From positions 1-64,000 of the forward strand of contig CAAFVM010000039.1 of assembly GCA_900766495.1 (NCBI GenBank): a stretch of 64,000 bases of DNA. The letters are read 5' to 3'. The stretch is from Clostridia bacterium (GTDB taxonomy: Bacteria > Bacillota > Clostridia > Christensenellales > Borkfalkiaceae). Shown piece by piece: positions 28,021-37,754 of the stretch. Position numbers and translations under genes: made by a program. Position 1 is the first letter of the stretch, and every line of letters begins with the position of its first letter. The notes under the pieces were generated by a model. That model saw nothing but the letters and a program-made list of their open reading frames with translations, ran no database searches and was not told the origin of the DNA.

Positions 28021-31000
28021 ATGAGAAACAAACGCAACAAACTGTTCGCATGTATCATAGCGATATTATGCGTAACGCTCTCGCTCGGGCTGTTTGCCTG
28101 CACGTCCGATAGCGATAATTCGGGCGACGCGCAAGCCACGCTCACGCTTGACAAAACCAGTTACACTCTTGAAAAGAACGATACGTTCACATTAACTCCT
28201 ACTCTCACCGGTTCTACCGAGAAAATCACCTGGGAAACCGACGCACCCGCAGTGGCAACCGTAAACAACGGTACCGTAACCGCGGTAGGCGCGGGCAGCG
28301 CGGTAATCACGGCTAAAGCGGGTAAGCTTTCGGCAACCTGCGCGGTAACCGTAACCGATTCGCAGTATTTCCCCGTTTTAACCCTTTCCAAAAAGACGAT
28401 TACCATAGCAACGGGCAACGAATTCCCCGTAACCGCTACGGTAACTTATAAAGGCGAAGCCGTTGAATGCGACGTTCAATGGTCGTCGAGCGCCGAAACC
28501 GTAGCCACCGTTGAAAACGGCGTTATTAAAGGCGTAGGCGAGGGCACCGCCGTTATTACGGCAAAAGCCGAATATAAGGGCGAAAAACTTGAAGAAACGG
28601 TTACCGTAACCGTAAACGAAGACAGTTCCATAACTCTTAATAAATCCGTGGTTACCGTTTACACCGCTTGCCCCGAGGGCGAAGATTACGCCACAAGCGA
28701 AACCCTTACCGCTACAATAGTGGATTGCGGAAGCGAGGGCGACGCGGCTACCGTAGTATGGAACAGCGAAAACGCGCAAATCGCTACCGTAGCCGCAGGC
28801 GTTATTACCGCTGTAGGCGAGGGCGAAACAACTGTTACCGCAAAATACGTTACCGAAAGCGGCAAAGAATTAACCGCTACCGTTACCGTAACCGTAATAA
28901 TTCCCGTTGTTGAAACCGGCGCGAAAATCGAACACGATTTGTCAACCGGCAATATCGTGCTCGACGTAAACGAACTTCTTAACAAAACCGCGGGCGAAGT
29001 TAAACGCGTAACCTTAAACGGCGAAGCAATCGAATTTACCGCTACTACCGACAACGTTATAACCCTTGCCGCCACTACTTACGGAGATAAAACGGTTGCC
29101 GTATATTTCGAAGATTTGGCATATTCGGTTAACGTTTCGGCTGTAACCAAAGTAATTTCCACCGCCGCAGAACTTGCCGCTCTTAAAGATTACTGCACCG
29201 TGACAGACCTCGGCAGCAATAAAAAGAGCTACGACGGATATTTTGTACTCAAAAACGACGTTGACTTTAACGGCGGACATTTTACCGCTATGCAAGGTCT
29301 TGTAGACAAAGCCGACGATTACGGATTTATAGGTATATTCGACGGTCGCGGACACGTTATAACCAACGTAGCGCACAGCGGCGAACAGTGGATGTTCGGT
29401 ATTGTAGGCGCGAAAGCCGTTATCAGAAACGTAGGTTTCGTTAACGCTTCGCTTTCGGGCAGAAACTCCAGCTTGTTCGGCATAAGAGTTCACGGCTTGG
29501 TTGAAAACACGTTCTTCGTCGGCGAGGGACACGGCAGAAGCAACTGGACGGGCGCTTTCGCGAGCATAGCTCACGGCAGCTTCAAAAACAGCTTCGTTTA
29601 TATTAAAGACGACGGCGTAACCGCGGGCAGCGTGGGCGCGTTTGCCGGCGAAGCCAACGCCAAACTCAATTTCGAAAACTGCTTTGCCGTTTCTTCTTTC
29701 GCGCTTATCGGCAACGACGGCACCAACAATTCGGTTCTTACCAACAGCGCGAAAGCCGAAACCCTGCTCGCGTTCAAGAGCGGCGATTACGATTTGACCG
29801 CTTTCTCGGCAGACTACTGGCAGACCGCCGACGGCATTCCCTGCTTCAAAGCTTATTCGCAAATACTTAAAGGCATAGCTATTTCTGGCGGAGCCGCCGA
29901 AATGTATGCGGGCGACAAATATGAATTCACCGCTAATTTCGAATCTACGTTCAAAGCTAAAACCGATATTGAAAACGTAACAGTAAGTCCCGACGGAACC
30001 GTAACCGTTTCTAAAGATTATAACGGCAACGATACCCTTACTTTGGTTGCCACCTCGGTGTTCGATTCTTCGGCTACCGCCGAATATAACGTAACTCTTG
30101 CCGCGGCAAGGCGCGTTGAGGTAGAGGGCGTATACAACATAGAGCTTGCTAACGAGCAAGTTACTCTTACGCTTGAAAACGTCGAGGGCGACGTAACCAA
30201 AGTGCTTGACGCTTCGGGCAACGAAATAACTTACTCCGTCGACGGCAAAAACCTCGTATTCGATAAAGCTTCGCTTAAAGCGGGCGGATACGGCGCGCGC
30301 CGCGTTTCGGTTGTAACAGCCGACGCCATTTACGATTACAACGTGGTTGTAATTTCTAAAATAATAACCACAAAAACCGAACTGGTAAACATTAAAACCT
30401 ACCTCGACGAAAACAACAAAGTTTGGGACGGTTATATCCTTATAGGCGCCGACATCGATATGGAGGGCGGCAACTTTACCGCAATTCAGCCTTGGGCTAA
30501 CGGTTATGCCAACGGCGCATACGGCTTCAAGGGCGTGATTGACGGTCAGGGACATTTAATTAAAAACCTTACCGTTGCCACCGAAAACCAGAACCTCACC
30601 GGTAACCTTATGGCTGACGGCGTTGTAAGAAAAATAGGTTTTGTCAACGTAGTTATGGGCGGCAACCGCGACCTTTCGATAGTAGCCAACCGTTCTTACG
30701 GACACCTTGAAAATATCTTCGTTGTAGCCGACAGAACCGTTTCCTCTAACAACAGATGGTCGGGCGCGTTGGTTGCTTTGAACCACTCGGATATTAAAAA
30801 CTGCGTCGTATATCTTGCGAACGACGCCGCGAACGTAGGCGCTACCGGTCAGTTGGTAGGTCAGGCGGAAGCGAACTTCGCTTTCATCAACTGCTTCGCC
30901 GTAGGCGCGCGTAAACTTATAGGTAACGAAAACGGTAAAACCGTTGGTAAAACCAACAGTATAGGTAACAGAAAAACCGTAGCCGCATTAATTTCGCATA

Positions 31001-32331
31001 AAACCGACAAAACGGTTCTTACCAAAGAAAGCGACGTTTGGGATTTGTCTACCGGCGCTCCCGTATTCAAAACTTATCTTACTTCTCTCGACAGCATTCA
31101 GATTCTCGGCGCTCCCGCAGAACTTGCAAGCGAAGAAAGCGTAACTCTTAAATCTTCGCACTGGGTAACTTACACCGTAACCGGCGACGTTGCCACGATA
31201 ACAGCCGCGGGCGTTCTTACCGCTAAAGCCGACGTAGCCGCCGATACCGAAATTACCGTTCGCGCTACCTCGCAGTTCAGTGCCGATAAATACGTAGAAG
31301 TAAAAGTTCTTATTAAAAAATCGCTTGAAAAAGTTACTGCCGACGGCGTTTTCGACCTTGAAACCGTTGCCGACGGAACAATTTCTTACGCGTTCGACGG
31401 CGTTGTAAATCGCATTGTTTGCGGCAACAACGAAGTAACTTTCGAAACCGTCGATGGCGGAATTAAACTTACCAAAGAAGCTATAACCGCTTTGGGAACA
31501 GGAACCAAAACCCTGCGCGTTATGACCGATACCACCGAATATGCGGTTACCGTTGACGTGTGGACGAAAATCATAACCACCAAGGAAGAATTCCTTAACC
31601 TTAAGAGTTACACCACCGAAAGCGAATCTGGTAAAACCGCAAGCGACGACGGTTGGGCTACCAGCTACAAACTTATGCGCTACGACGGAAGATTTGCTTT
31701 GGGCGCTAATATCGACCTTGAAAACGCGGCTTATCCCACAATGGTAGCTCACGGCGGTTCGGGCGGTAGCGTTTCCGATTACGGGTTCCGCGGCACTTTC
31801 GACGGCAGAGGTTACACGATAAGCAATCTTAACGGATTTACCCCCGCAAAAGATACTTACGGCATTTTCGGCGTAATCGGCGCGGACGCGGTTATTAAAA
31901 ACGTAGCTTTCGTAAACGTAACCATAAGCGGCAGCAACTCCGGCTTACTGGCTAAACGTTGCCACGGCACTATCGAAAACGTTTACATTCAGGGCAGCAG
32001 AACCAATACCGGCGATTTAAGCGGCGCGGTTGTGGGCTTAATGCACGGCAATATGAAAAACGTATTCGTTAACGTAGAAGATTCTACCGCTGCGGGCGGA
32101 GCCGCTCTTATAGGCAATGCCGAAGCGAACATTACGCTTGAAAACTGCTATGCTATAAGCTCGAAAACCGACCTTAAATTAGCGGGCAGCGGCACTATGA
32201 CCACTACCAAATGCGGCGTTGCGGCAAACGAAGAAGCGTTGAAAGCCCTCGAGGGCTATGACGTAAGCGGATACGACGCTACCTACTGGAACGTGGAAAG
32301 CGGTATTCCCGCGTTTAAAAGCAAAAGCTAA
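28021..32331 (+). CDS. Giant lipoprotein with BIG2 domains and three beta-helix-like modules
   Basis: 1,436 residues. The lipoprotein signal ends at GLFAC (Cys27). Three BIG2 Ig-like domains follow (about 40-300; ITWETDAPAVATVNNGTVTA and similar). Then a roughly 400-residue unit occurs three times: a small sandwich (for example VEGVYNIELANEQVTLTLEN), a K(V/I)I(S/T)T segment, and a module with (D/E)DYGF(I/R)G(I/T)FDGRG(H/Y) followed by repeats like AVI(R/K)NV(G/A)FVN and FENCFAVSS. The modules start near 376, 779 and 1182 and each ends in a P(A/C/V)FK motif. The short repeats suggest a right-handed beta-helix or GLUG-like adhesin. No catalytic residues are evident. It is well placed to bind glycan at the surface; that is inference. 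AAGGAG precedes the ATG. Confidence 0.8.
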   Translation: MRNKRNKLFACIIAILCVTLSLGLFACTSDSDNSGDAQATLTLDKTSYTLEKNDTFTLTPTLTGSTEKITWETDAPAVATVNNGTVTAVGAGSAVITAKAGKLSATCAVTVTDSQYFPVLTLSKKTITIATGNEFPVTATVTYKGEAVECDVQWSSSAETVATVENGVIKGVGEGTAVITAKAEYKGEKLEETVTVTVNEDSSITLNKSVVTVYTACPEGEDYATSETLTATIVDCGSEGDAATVVWNSENAQIATVAAGVITAVGEGETTVTAKYVTESGKELTATVTVTVIIPVVETGAKIEHDLSTGNIVLDVNELLNKTAGEVKRVTLNGEAIEFTATTDNVITLAATTYGDKTVAVYFEDLAYSVNVSAVTKVISTAAELAALKDYCTVTDLGSNKKSYDGYFVLKNDVDFNGGHFTAMQGLVDKADDYGFIGIFDGRGHVITNVAHSGEQWMFGIVGAKAVIRNVGFVNASLSGRNSSLFGIRVHGLVENTFFVGEGHGRSNWTGAFASIAHGSFKNSFVYIKDDGVTAGSVGAFAGEANAKLNFENCFAVSSFALIGNDGTNNSVLTNSAKAETLLAFKSGDYDLTAFSADYWQTADGIPCFKAYSQILKGIAISGGAAEMYAGDKYEFTANFESTFKAKTDIENVTVSPDGTVTVSKDYNGNDTLTLVATSVFDSSATAEYNVTLAAARRVEVEGVYNIELANEQVTLTLENVEGDVTKVLDASGNEITYSVDGKNLVFDKASLKAGGYGARRVSVVTADAIYDYNVVVISKIITTKTELVNIKTYLDENNKVWDGYILIGADIDMEGGNFTAIQPWANGYANGAYGFKGVIDGQGHLIKNLTVATENQNLTGNLMADGVVRKIGFVNVVMGGNRDLSIVANRSYGHLENIFVVADRTVSSNNRWSGALVALNHSDIKNCVVYLANDAANVGATGQLVGQAEANFAFINCFAVGARKLIGNENGKTVGKTNSIGNRKTVAALISHKTDKTVLTKESDVWDLSTGAPVFKTYLTSLDSIQILGAPAELASEESVTLKSSHWVTYTVTGDVATITAAGVLTAKADVAADTEITVRATSQFSADKYVEVKVLIKKSLEKVTADGVFDLETVADGTISYAFDGVVNRIVCGNNEVTFETVDGGIKLTKEAITALGTGTKTLRVMTDTTEYAVTVDVWTKIITTKEEFLNLKSYTTESESGKTASDDGWATSYKLMRYDGRFALGANIDLENAAYPTMVAHGGSGGSVSDYGFRGTFDGRGYTISNLNGFTPAKDTYGIFGVIGADAVIKNVAFVNVTISGSNSGLLAKRCHGTIENVYIQGSRTNTGDLSGAVVGLMHGNMKNVFVNVEDSTAAGGAALIGNAEANITLENCYAISSKTDLKLAGSGTMTTTKCGVAANEEALKALEGYDVSGYDATYWNVESGIPAFKSKS

Positions 32332-32356
32332 AAAACAATAAAAAACAAACAGGGCG

Positions 32357-32381
32357 GCGTTCGCCCGTAAAAGGCGAACGC
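32357..32381 (+). other. Intercistronic stem-loop before alcohol dehydrogenase
   Basis: GCGTTCGCC and GGCGAACGC form a perfect nine-base stem with a seven-base loop. No T-run follows, so it is more likely an mRNA stability or processing element than a terminator. It divides the surface-protein part of the operon from the metabolic part. Confidence 0.6.
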
Positions 32382-32423
32382 TATCCCGTAAAAACTGTAC
32401 GGCATTGACCGGAGGATTTTTAA

Positions 32424-33443
32424 ATGACAAAAATGATGAAAGCCGCAGTATTTTACGGCAAACATAACGTAAAGGTAGAAGAAGTACCTGTACCCGAAGT
32501 CAAGGAAAACGAAGTCCTTATTAAAGTAGCCTATTGCGGAGTATGCGGTACCGACGTACACATTTACGAGGGCGATAAAGGTTGCGCCGAAGTTCATCCG
32601 CCTAAAATATTAGGTCATGAATTTTCGGGCGTGATAGTAGAGCTCGGCAAGGGCGTAACTAACAGAACCGTGGGCGACCGCGTAACCGTAGACCCCAACG
32701 TTCTATGCGACAGTTGCCCCGCCTGCCTTTCCGCAAAAGGGCATTTCTGCGAGCATATGACGGGTATAGGCACCATGGTAAACGGCGGATTTGCCGAATA
32801 CGTTGCGGTTCCTGTAAAACAAACCCACCTTGTAAACGCCAAAACCGAACTTATTAAAGCCGCAATGACCGAACCGCTTGCCTGCTGTCTGCACGGAATA
32901 GACATGTGCAACATAATCGCGGGCGACAGCGTAGCCGTAATAGGCGCGGGCATGATAGGACTTATAATGGTTCAACTCGCGCGCATTTCGGGCGCGGGAT
33001 ATATAGCGGTAATCGAACCCGTTGAAACCAAGCGTAAATCGGCGCTTGCGCTCGGCGCTGACGAAGCGTTCTCGCCCGCCGAAATAAGCGAAGACGAGCT
33101 TAAAGCCAAAAACTTTAACTGCGTAATCGAATGCGCGGGGCTTATAAAAACCATCGAGCAAGCCGTTAGAATAGCGGGCAACAAAGCCACGGTTATGATG
33201 TTCGGTTTAACCAAACCCGACGACGCCGTTTCGCTTAAACCTTACGACTTATTCGTTAAAGAACTTACGCTTAAAACTTCGTATATCAATCCTTACACGC
33301 AGGCAAGGGCGTTAAAACTTATAGAAAACGGCAGGGTAGACGTATCGTCTATGGTTCAGCCGGCTATAAAACTGGAAGAACTTGCAGACGTGCTTGCAAG
33401 CGCGGAAAAAAGAGCAAAAGGGAAATTTGTGGTGGCACTGTGA
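32424..33443 (+). CDS. Zinc-dependent alcohol/polyol dehydrogenase
   Basis: A medium-chain dehydrogenase (threonine/sorbitol dehydrogenase group), 339 residues, that oxidises a sugar alcohol or similar secondary alcohol with NAD(P). Catalytic zinc ligands are in YCGVCGTDVHIYEG (second Cys) and GHEFSGVI. The structural zinc site is CDSCPACLSAKGHFC (four Cys). The Rossmann fold has VAVIGAGMIGL, followed by EPVETKRKSALALGADEAF. The substrate is unknown; next to a HAD phosphatase, GH78 and GH31 it probably handles a released sugar or its derivative. GGAGG precedes ATG 32424, and its stop overlaps the next start. Confidence 0.9.
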   Translation: MTKMMKAAVFYGKHNVKVEEVPVPEVKENEVLIKVAYCGVCGTDVHIYEGDKGCAEVHPPKILGHEFSGVIVELGKGVTNRTVGDRVTVDPNVLCDSCPACLSAKGHFCEHMTGIGTMVNGGFAEYVAVPVKQTHLVNAKTELIKAAMTEPLACCLHGIDMCNIIAGDSVAVIGAGMIGLIMVQLARISGAGYIAVIEPVETKRKSALALGADEAFSPAEISEDELKAKNFNCVIECAGLIKTIEQAVRIAGNKATVMMFGLTKPDDAVSLKPYDLFVKELTLKTSYINPYTQARALKLIENGRVDVSSMVQPAIKLEELADVLASAEKRAKGKFVVAL

Positions 33444-34108
33444 TTAAAACTGTTATATTCGATATGGACGGCGTTATTGCCGATACCGAACCTTTACACG
33501 AACAGGCAAGAACCGGAATGCTTTTAAGACTGGGGCTTGACGCCGAAAAGCTTTCTCCTCTTGCAATCGGCAGGTGCAAACGCTCCTTCTGGCAGGAAAT
33601 TGCCGATAAATACGGGCTTAAATATACCGCCGACGAGTTGACTGAAATTGAATTTCACGATATAATAAAAATAGCAAGGGCTTTGCCGCTTAAAGCTACC
33701 GACGGGCTTCCCGAACTGCTTTCGTACCTTAAAACCAACGACTATATAATAGCCGTGGCTTCTTCGTCCGACCGTTTTTACGTAGACGAGGTTTTAAACA
33801 TAACCGGGCTTTCCGATTATTTTCCCGTTCGCGTTACCGGCGACGAAAATCTTAAAGCCAAGCCCGCGCCCGATATTTACTGCAAGGCGTTAAAACTTTG
33901 CGGAGTATCTGCCGACAGCGCTTACGCCGTTGAAGATTCCGATACCGGGTCGAAAGCCGCAAAAGCCGCGGGAATTAAATGCGTCGGGTTCGACGCGGTT
34001 TCCGACGAAGCTTTGAAACAAAAGTTTACGGCTTGCTCGTTCAAGGTTGAGCATATGCCCGACATTATTAAAATTTTACAAGGAGAAACGTTCGAGTATG
34101 CGGTTTGA
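33440..34108 (+). CDS. HAD-superfamily phosphatase (beta-phosphoglucomutase-like)
   Basis: 222 residues. Motif I is FDMDGVIADTEPLHE (nucleophile Asp9, general acid Asp11), a helical cap follows, motif II is VASSSDR, the motif III lysine is in KAKPAPDIY, and motif IV is AVEDSDTGSKAAKAAG. It may be a sugar-phosphate phosphatase or beta-phosphoglucomutase; the latter would fit with a glycoside phosphorylase in the same locus. The GTG start at 33440 overlaps the dehydrogenase stop by four bases. The 3' end overlaps the GH78 start by eleven bases, so the three are coupled. Confidence 0.88.
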   Translation: MIKTVIFDMDGVIADTEPLHEQARTGMLLRLGLDAEKLSPLAIGRCKRSFWQEIADKYGLKYTADELTEIEFHDIIKIARALPLKATDGLPELLSYLKTNDYIIAVASSSDRFYVDEVLNITGLSDYFPVRVTGDENLKAKPAPDIYCKALKLCGVSADSAYAVEDSDTGSKAAKAAGIKCVGFDAVSDEALKQKFTACSFKVEHMPDIIKILQGETFEYAV

Positions 34109-36401
34109 TTTCCCGTTTCGAGCTGCTTCAAAAAATTATTCCGATTTGGAAAACAACGTTCCCGCGCCTTATTTGCGCGGGACGTTTAAAATAAACGAAA
34201 GGTTTGAAAAAATTCAAATACTGATTTCGGGGCTCGGGTTTTACGATTTGTTTTTAAACGGAGAAAAAATTACCAAAGGCATTTTGGCTCCGTACATTTC
34301 TAACCCCGAAAAAGAAATATTTTTCGACGTTTACGACGTTACGAACAAGGTTTTGCGCGGAACAAACGCTTTGGGCGTTATTTTGGGCAACGGTTTTTAC
34401 AACGCGTGGGACGGCTTCGTGTGGGAGTTCGATAAAGCTTCTTACCGCGGGGCGCCGTGCGCGGCTTTCGCCGTTATTGCCGACGGAAAGGTTATTTATT
34501 CTTCGGCAAACGAGGTAAAAACCATGCCGTCGCCGCTTTTGAAAGACGGCTTGCGCGAGGGCGAATTTTACGACGCCCGCCTTGAAATAAAAGGTTGGTG
34601 CTTGCCCGAATTTAACTGCGAAAATTGGGAAAACGCGCTTTTCGCTACCGTTCCCGCAGGCAAAAGAATGCTTTGCGAAGCCGAACCCATACGCGAAACC
34701 GCAAGGCTTAAAGCGGTTAAAATTTTTAAAAGCAAAAAGGGCGTTATTTACGATTTCGGCGTTAACAGCGCAGGCGTTCCCGCGCTTAAAATAAACGGCG
34801 AAAAAGGGCAGAAAATAACGCTAACCGTGGGCGAAATGCTTATAGGCGGCGAACTTTGCTGCGACAACATCTCGTGCTATGCCCGCAGGACGCTTATAAA
34901 AGGCGACATTCAAACGGTTACCTATATTTGCAAGGGCGAAAAAGACGAAACCTTTTCGCCGTCGTTCAGCTATTACGGAGGGCAATACGTGCTTGTTTCG
35001 GGCGCGAGCGACGGGCAGTTAAACGAGGAAACTGTTACTTTCTCGCAACAAAATTCTGCCGTTCTGCAAACCGCGCGCTTTTCGTCGTCGAGCGAACTCG
35101 TCAATAAAATTTTCGATTGCTCTGTTCGCAGCGATTTTTCTAACTTTTACTATTTTCCCACCGATTGTCCTCATCGCGAGAAAAACGGTTGGACGGGCGA
35201 CGCCTATTTGTCAGCCGAACAGTTTTCGCTTATTATGGGCGCGGAAAAGTCGCTTGAGGTATGGCTGCGCTCGATAAGGGCTATGCAGAAAGAAGACGGC
35301 AGCATTCCGGGCGTGGTTCCCACCGCGGGGTGGGGCTACGAATGGGCTAACGGACCCTCGTGGGACGCCGTTTTAACCGCGCTGCCTTACTATCTTTACA
35401 AATACAACGGCGACGAAACCGTTCTTCGCGACAACGCCGACGCCATTTACAAATATTTAGGCTATTTAACCTCGTTACGTCAGTCCGACGGGCTTATTTA
35501 TTACGGGCTTGGCGACTGGTGCCAGATAGGAGCGCCTTGCGAAAGCGACCCCGCAACTCCCGCGGTTTACGTTTCTACCGCTTCGGCGATAGACATTTGC
35601 GAAAAAGCGCAAAAAATATTTGAAATACTCGGGCAAACCGAGCGCGCAGCTAACGCCGAAACGCTTAAAATTTCGTTGCGGCAGGCTTACAGAAACAATC
35701 TTATCGACTGGAAATTCGGCACTCAACCGCTTTGCCGCGTTAAATGCAGAACGCAAACCGCGCAGGCAATGGCAATCGAGGCGGGCGTGTTCGACCAAAG
35801 CGAAAAAAGCCGCGCGGTTTATAAACTTAAAGAAATGATTTACGGCGTTGAGAATCGCCTGCAAACCGGCGTTTTCGGCACGAAAGCCGTGTTAAACGTT
35901 TTAAGCGAGGCGGGCGAGGACGATTTGGCTTACGAAATAGCCGTAAGCCCCGACCGCGCTTCTTACGGCGCCCTTGCCGCGCGCGGAGCAACCACTCTTT
36001 GGGAGTTTATTCACACGTTTAAAAAACCGAGCGATTACGACGACCGCGAGGTTTCCGTGGGCTTAATAAAGTCGATGAATCACCATTTCTGGGGCTTTGT
36101 TTCGGCATGGTTTATAACTCGGCTTGCGGGGCTTAACGTAAACGAGAATTTAAACGATATAACAAACATAACCGTCAAACCCGCGTTCGTCGGCGAGCTT
36201 AACTACGCGCAAGCCGAATATCAAGGCAAAGGCGGAAACGCGTTCGCGAAATGGGAAAGGGTAGACGGCGGCGTGAGGTTGGTTTGCAAATTAAGCGGCA
36301 AGCTTCACGGAAAGCTTATAGTTCCCGCGGGCTATGAATGCGAACAGGACGAAACTCTTCACAGCGGAGAAAACGTTTTTATATTAAAGGTGAAAAAATG
36401 A
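34098..36401 (+). CDS. GH78 alpha-L-rhamnosidase
   Basis: An inverting alpha-L-rhamnosidase-type enzyme, 767 residues from ATG 34098 (AAGGAG eleven bases upstream); a start 51 bases earlier lies deep in the HAD gene and lacks support. No signal peptide. N-terminal sandwiches (LISGLGFYDLFLNGEKITKGILAPYISNP, the Bac_rhamnosid_N type) are followed by the concanavalin-like domain and the alpha/alpha barrel with FPTDCPHREKNGWTGDAYLSAEQ, matching the family TDCPQRxExxGWTGD motif. IPGVVPTAGWGYEWANGPSWDA and GLGDWC continue the active site region. The C-terminal beta domain is present. It may act on rhamnose in pectin (RG-I), glycosides or cell-wall polysaccharides. Confidence 0.92.
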   Translation: MRFDFPFRAASKNYSDLENNVPAPYLRGTFKINERFEKIQILISGLGFYDLFLNGEKITKGILAPYISNPEKEIFFDVYDVTNKVLRGTNALGVILGNGFYNAWDGFVWEFDKASYRGAPCAAFAVIADGKVIYSSANEVKTMPSPLLKDGLREGEFYDARLEIKGWCLPEFNCENWENALFATVPAGKRMLCEAEPIRETARLKAVKIFKSKKGVIYDFGVNSAGVPALKINGEKGQKITLTVGEMLIGGELCCDNISCYARRTLIKGDIQTVTYICKGEKDETFSPSFSYYGGQYVLVSGASDGQLNEETVTFSQQNSAVLQTARFSSSSELVNKIFDCSVRSDFSNFYYFPTDCPHREKNGWTGDAYLSAEQFSLIMGAEKSLEVWLRSIRAMQKEDGSIPGVVPTAGWGYEWANGPSWDAVLTALPYYLYKYNGDETVLRDNADAIYKYLGYLTSLRQSDGLIYYGLGDWCQIGAPCESDPATPAVYVSTASAIDICEKAQKIFEILGQTERAANAETLKISLRQAYRNNLIDWKFGTQPLCRVKCRTQTAQAMAIEAGVFDQSEKSRAVYKLKEMIYGVENRLQTGVFGTKAVLNVLSEAGEDDLAYEIAVSPDRASYGALAARGATTLWEFIHTFKKPSDYDDREVSVGLIKSMNHHFWGFVSAWFITRLAGLNVNENLNDITNITVKPAFVGELNYAQAEYQGKGGNAFAKWERVDGGVRLVCKLSGKLHGKLIVPAGYECEQDETLHSGENVFILKVKK

Positions 36402-37687
36402 ACGATTATAAATTTATAGTATTGTCTGCCGACGCGCTGGTTACCGAAGACTTAAAACTTTTGGAAACCATGCCCAACTATTCCAAATATATTATGGGCG
36501 GCTCGGGAACAAAAAGCATGCTGTCGGTATGCCCGTCGGTAACCTACGTTGCCCACACCGCAATGGCAAGCGGCTGTATGCCCGGCAAAACGGGGGTGGT
36601 AAGCAACTTTGCCACGCTTGAACACGGGGTTAAAAACCGCCCGTGGTGCTTAACTCACGATTTCGTTAAAGTGCCCGATATTTTCACCGCGGCAAAACGC
36701 GCGGGCAAAACGACCGCGGCGGTGTTCTGGCCGGTTACCGGCAATCACCCCGATATAGATATGCTCATAAACGAAATTCCCGGTTGCACGCCCGATATGC
36801 CCATCGACGAAGCGCTTAAAGACCAGGGTTCGAATGAAGAAATGCTTGAAATAGCAAGAATGTACGCGGGCGAAATGGTTCGAACCGGCGTTCACCCGGG
36901 GTGCGACTATTTCGTTGCCGATTGCGCAGCCGAGATAATCCGCCGCCACGCGCCCGACCTCATTCTCGTTCACCCCGCCAACGTCGACGGCACCCGCCAT
37001 TGCTACGGCGTTTTCAACGAACAGGTTAACACCGCGGTAAAGGAAACCGACGATATGCTCGGCATTCTTGCCCGCGCCGCCGAAGCTTCGGGGTATAAGG
37101 ACAAATACAATATAATACTCGTAAGCGACCACGGGCAAATGGACATGAACAGAATAGTCAACGTAGACGTTCTGTTTGCCGAAAACGGCTGGGTAAACAA
37201 AGAAACGGGCGAAGCCGAGGTATATTCGGTGTCGCAAGGCTTTTCGTTTTACGTGTTTTTAAAAGACAAAAACGACGAAGTTTTAAAAGCCAAGGTAGAA
37301 AAAGTGCTTAAAGACGCTTCGGAAGACGGAATTTTCGGTTTCGGAGAGGTGCTTACCGCCGAGCAGGCGAAAGAGCGTTACGGTTTGTACGGCGATTTCT
37401 CGTTCGTGGTCGATACCGACGGCGAAACCGGGTTCGGCGAAGAAATCACCCGTCCCGCGCTAGTTCGTTTCCGCGACCCCACCGATTATCGCAAGGGCAG
37501 CGGTTGCCACGGGCATTTCCCCGAAAGAGGACCGCAACCCGTGTTTATGGCTAAAGGTCCCGCGTTTAAAGAAAACGTTATTTGCGATGCCGGGCATATA
37601 GCCGACCTCGCGCCCACTTTGGCAAAGGCTATGGACATAGAGTTTTATCCCTGCGACGGCAAAGCTTTAACCGATATTATTAAGTAA
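36398..37687 (+). CDS. Type I phosphodiesterase/nucleotide pyrophosphatase (alkaline phosphatase superfamily)
   Basis: 429 residues, cytoplasmic by lack of a signal. The nucleophile motif is VCPSVTYVAHTAMASG (Thr in SVTYVAHT); metal ligands appear in SADALV, NVDGTRH, VSDHGQMDM and a final GCHGHFPERGPQPVFMAKGP. This fits the NPP/PDE family, which cleaves phosphodiester or phosphonate bonds, but the substrate is unclear. A role in removing phospho-substituents from imported glycans is inference only. ATG 36398 overlaps the GH78 stop by four bases. It is the last gene of the locus A operon. Confidence 0.86.
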   Translation: MNDYKFIVLSADALVTEDLKLLETMPNYSKYIMGGSGTKSMLSVCPSVTYVAHTAMASGCMPGKTGVVSNFATLEHGVKNRPWCLTHDFVKVPDIFTAAKRAGKTTAAVFWPVTGNHPDIDMLINEIPGCTPDMPIDEALKDQGSNEEMLEIARMYAGEMVRTGVHPGCDYFVADCAAEIIRRHAPDLILVHPANVDGTRHCYGVFNEQVNTAVKETDDMLGILARAAEASGYKDKYNIILVSDHGQMDMNRIVNVDVLFAENGWVNKETGEAEVYSVSQGFSFYVFLKDKNDEVLKAKVEKVLKDASEDGIFGFGEVLTAEQAKERYGLYGDFSFVVDTDGETGFGEEITRPALVRFRDPTDYRKGSGCHGHFPERGPQPVFMAKGPAFKENVICDAGHIADLAPTLAKAMDIEFYPCDGKALTDIIK

Positions 37688-37754
37688 TATTTTATAAAAA
37701 CAATCGGTTTTGTTGGTTTTTTAACTCGTTTTGTTGCGAATTTTTAAAAAACCG

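Noticed and set aside
29014..30555. 513-codon open frame on the minus strand
   Set aside because: Antisense to the giant lipoprotein; repeats mirror the repeats of the real gene and there is no start signal.
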